DNA of 64,000 bases from Falsirhodobacter flavus (GTDB lineage: Bacteria > Pseudomonadota > Alphaproteobacteria > Rhodobacterales > Rhodobacteraceae), in contig JARWBI010000001.1 of the NCBI GenBank assembly GCA_029846755.1, positions 186,001-250,000 of the forward strand. The letters are read 5' to 3'. The notes below the pieces were generated by a model. That model did not search any database. It was not told the DNA's origin and saw only the letters and a list, made by a program, of their open reading frames with translations. Of the stretch, positions 62,303 to 64,000 are shown piece by piece (position 1 is the stretch's first letter; every line of letters starts with the position of its first letter). Both the position numbers and the translations under genes were made by a program.

Positions 62303-63762
62303 TCGGCGGCCTGCTGCATCTCGAACCCTTCGGCCAGCTTGTCGGCCGGCGCGATGGGGTATTGGCCCGAGAAGCAGGCGTCGCAATATTGCGGCGACTT
62401 CGGGTTGCGGCCCGCAGCCTCGCCCGCGGCGCGGTAAAGACCGTCCAGCGAGATGAACCGCAACGAATCGACGCCGATCCAATCGCGCATCTCGTCCTCG
62501 GACATGTTCGCGGCCAGCAGTTTCGAGCGTTCCGGCGTATCCACGCCATAGAAGCACGGCCAAGCGGTCGGCGGGGATGCGATGCGGAAGTGCACCTCTG
62601 CCGCGCCCGCGTCGAGGATCATGTCCTTGATCTTGCGGCTGGTCGTGCCGCGCACCACCGAATCGTCCACCAGGATGATCCGCTTACCCTTGATGAGCGC
62701 GCGGTTCACGTTCAGCTTCAGTCGGACGCCCATGTTGCGGATCTGCTCGGTCGGTTCGATGAAGGTCCGACCCATGTATTGGTTGCGGATGATCCCCATC
62801 GCATAGGGGATGCCCGATTCCTGAGAAAAGCCGATCGCCGCCGGGGTGCCGCTGTCGGGGACGGGGCAGACGAGGTCTGCTTCGACCGGAGCCTCGCGTG
62901 CCAGTTCCACGCCGATCTGGCGCCGCGTCTCATAGACCGAACGCCCGCCGAGGATCGAGTCGGGGCGGGAGAAGTAGACATGTTCGAAGATGCAAAAGCG
63001 CGACGTCGCCGGGGCGAAGGGGCGCGACGAGGTGATGCGGCCTTCCTCGATCACGATCATCTCGCCGGGTTCGACCTCGCGCACGAATTCCGCACCGATG
63101 ATGTCCAGACCGCAGGTTTCCGACGACAGGGCGAAGCCTTCGCCGATGCGGCCCAGTACCAGCGGGCGCACGCCCAAGGGGTCGCGCACGCCGATCAGCT
63201 TGGTCCGCGTCATGGCGATGACCGAGAACGCGCCTTCGACACGGCGTAGCGCATCCTTCATCCGTTCAGGCACGGTGCGCTGGATCGACCGGGCCATCAG
63301 GTGGATGATGCATTCAGAATCCGACGAGGACTGGAAGATCGACCCACGCTCGATCAGTTCGCGGCGCAGCTGACCGGCATTGGTCAGGTTGCCGTTATGC
63401 GCGATGGCCGCGCCTCCCATCGAAAATTCGCCGAAGAAGGGCTGCACGTCGCGGATTGCGGTCGCGCCTTTGTGCCCGGCGGTGGAATAGCGCACATGGC
63501 CGATGGCCAGAGGGCCGGGCAACGTGTCCATCACCGACTGGTTGGTGAAGTTGTCACGCACATAGCCGAAACGGCGAGCCGAGTTGAACCCGTGCTCGGG
63601 GTGGTGGGAAACGATTCCGCCTGCCTCCTGGCCACGATGCTGCAAGGCGTGAAGGCCGAGCGCTACGAAATTCGCCGCATCGGCCACGCCGATCACGCCG
63701 AAAACGCCGCACTCCTCCTTCAGCTTGTCATCGTCGAAGGGGTGGGAAAGGAATGGCCGCAT
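62299..63762 (-). CDS. purF: Amidophosphoribosyltransferase
   Basis: A 487-residue first enzyme of purine synthesis. The N-terminal nucleophile Cys 18 (EECGVFGVIG) follows a 17-residue propeptide; glutaminase motifs HVRYSTAGHKG and AHNGNLTNAG; the PRPP loop IILVDDSVVRGTTSRKI (~355); a C-terminal YCDACFSGQYPI. A 6-bp inverted repeat (GTGGGG...CCCCAC, 63781-63800) lies between its start and the upstream gene. Confidence 0.97.
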   Translation of the reverse strand: MRPFLSHPFDDDKLKEECGVFGVIGVADAANFVALGLHALQHRGQEAGGIVSHHPEHGFNSARRFGYVRDNFTNQSVMDTLPGPLAIGHVRYSTAGHKGATAIRDVQPFFGEFSMGGAAIAHNGNLTNAGQLRRELIERGSIFQSSSDSECIIHLMARSIQRTVPERMKDALRRVEGAFSVIAMTRTKLIGVRDPLGVRPLVLGRIGEGFALSSETCGLDIIGAEFVREVEPGEMIVIEEGRITSSRPFAPATSRFCIFEHVYFSRPDSILGGRSVYETRRQIGVELAREAPVEADLVCPVPDSGTPAAIGFSQESGIPYAMGIIRNQYMGRTFIEPTEQIRNMGVRLKLNVNRALIKGKRIILVDDSVVRGTTSRKIKDMILDAGAAEVHFRIASPPTAWPCFYGVDTPERSKLLAANMSEDEMRDWIGVDSLRFISLDGLYRAAGEAAGRNPKSPQYCDACFSGQYPIAPADKLAEGFEMQQAAE

Positions 63763-63847
63763 ATACGCGCTCCGAATCCGGTGGGGAGATTGCCCCCCAC
63801 ATAGTCGCTTGGGCGCGCGCTGTCACCCCGCCTTCATGAATTCCCGA

Positions 63848-64000
63848 TCAGTTCTGCGGCACCGGGGCCACGGGCGTGGCAGGAGCAGCGCAGACGCCGA
63901 CCAGCTGCTCATAACGCCCGACGATCCAGCCCGGCGCATCTTCGGGCACCTGATTGTCGATATTGCCCTGAAAGCTGGCGAAAACCTTGGCCGTGCGGGA
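63848..64000 (-). CDS. Probable CvpA-like protein, 3' end only
   Basis: A partial gene leaving the right edge; the last 50 residues on the minus strand read ...KVFASFQGNIDNQVPEDAPG and GWIVGRYEQLVGVCAAPATP before TGA at 63850-63848. Position directly upstream of purF and the DAPGW...RYEQL-type ending suggest CvpA, whose gene commonly precedes purF; only a fragment is visible, so this is a context call. Confidence 0.5.
   Translation of the reverse strand, partial: SRTAKVFASFQGNIDNQVPEDAPGWIVGRYEQLVGVCAAPATPVAPVPQN

Noticed and set aside
63781-63800. Terminator candidate between purF and the upstream gene
   Set aside because: GTGGGG/CCCCAC hairpin has no T-run and a short stem; not called as a terminator.
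1-64000. Mobile elements, prophage or CRISPR arrays
   Set aside because: No transposase, integrase, cas gene, terminal inverted repeat or regularly spaced repeat was recognised.

Overview
The window is chromosomal DNA of a high-GC alphaproteobacterium, most likely Rhodobacterales/Rhodobacteraceae (the Paracoccus-Rhodobacter side). Pointers are a circularly permuted (two-piece) tmRNA gene with tag ANDNRAPMAVAA, an alphaproteobacterial-type RNase E with a split S1 domain, the purF-SDR and hom-glpX-recJ runs, SspB with a C-terminal XB-like tail, and a zeaxanthin-type carotenoid cluster. Genus cannot be fixed from sequence alone. No prophage, transposon, CRISPR array or foreign-looking island was seen; genes are tightly packed and many overlap by 1-17 bases.

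Layout. 1-4.9 kb: end of a sugar-catabolic operon (TIM-barrel epimerase, Gfo/Idh/MocA dehydrogenase, RbsA/RbsC/RbsB-like ABC importer). 4.9-12 kb: alpha/beta hydrolase, glyA, nadK, an HPt plus sigma-54 response regulator pair, and the fused malic enzyme maeB. 12.1-16.4 kb: pyrimidine/nucleoside salvage operon cdd-deoA-deoB-(adenosine deaminase-like)-upp; tdk lies just beyond. 16.5-23.6 kb: a degenerate M48-like membrane protein, tdk, rhlE, purQ and a DctB/DctD-like two-component pair. 23.7-30.4 kb: rne with a long leader, tusA, and a translationally coupled ccdA-hydrolase-P450 operon. 30-35.4 kb: fumC-DUF4169-RHH operon, a frameshifted methyltransferase, sspB, minCDE and ssrA. 35.5-45 kb: DUF3140 gene, polyamine-type binding protein, photolyase, cyclopropane synthase, Nudix hydrolase, cytochrome b561, thrS, two alpha/beta hydrolases. 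45-52.4 kb: rimO, then idi2 and crtE-crtZ facing crtY-crtI-crtB. 52.4-57 kb: RamB-like regulator divergent from malate synthase-like and isocitrate lyase genes. 57-64 kb: two identical tRNA-Glu genes, then a long minus-strand run (probable cvpA end, purF, SDR, lipoprotein, hom, glpX, recJ).

How the parts fit. The crt genes with idi2 account for zeaxanthin from IPP; no crtW ketolase is present here. The glyoxylate-shunt pair sits under a divergent regulator with a repeated AACCTTAC element. ssrA and sspB, 2.2 kb apart, supply the tag and the probable ClpXP adaptor for rescued-ribosome products.

The most unusual theme is that several genes keep an intact frame and operon position but have lost family-defining residues: an adenosine deaminase-like protein without any metal/catalytic residue, an M48-like protein without HExxH, a DctD-like regulator without GAFTGA and with a swapped Walker B, and a malate synthase-like protein whose signature is largely replaced. 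These were judged by eye against remembered family motifs and need alignment to confirm.
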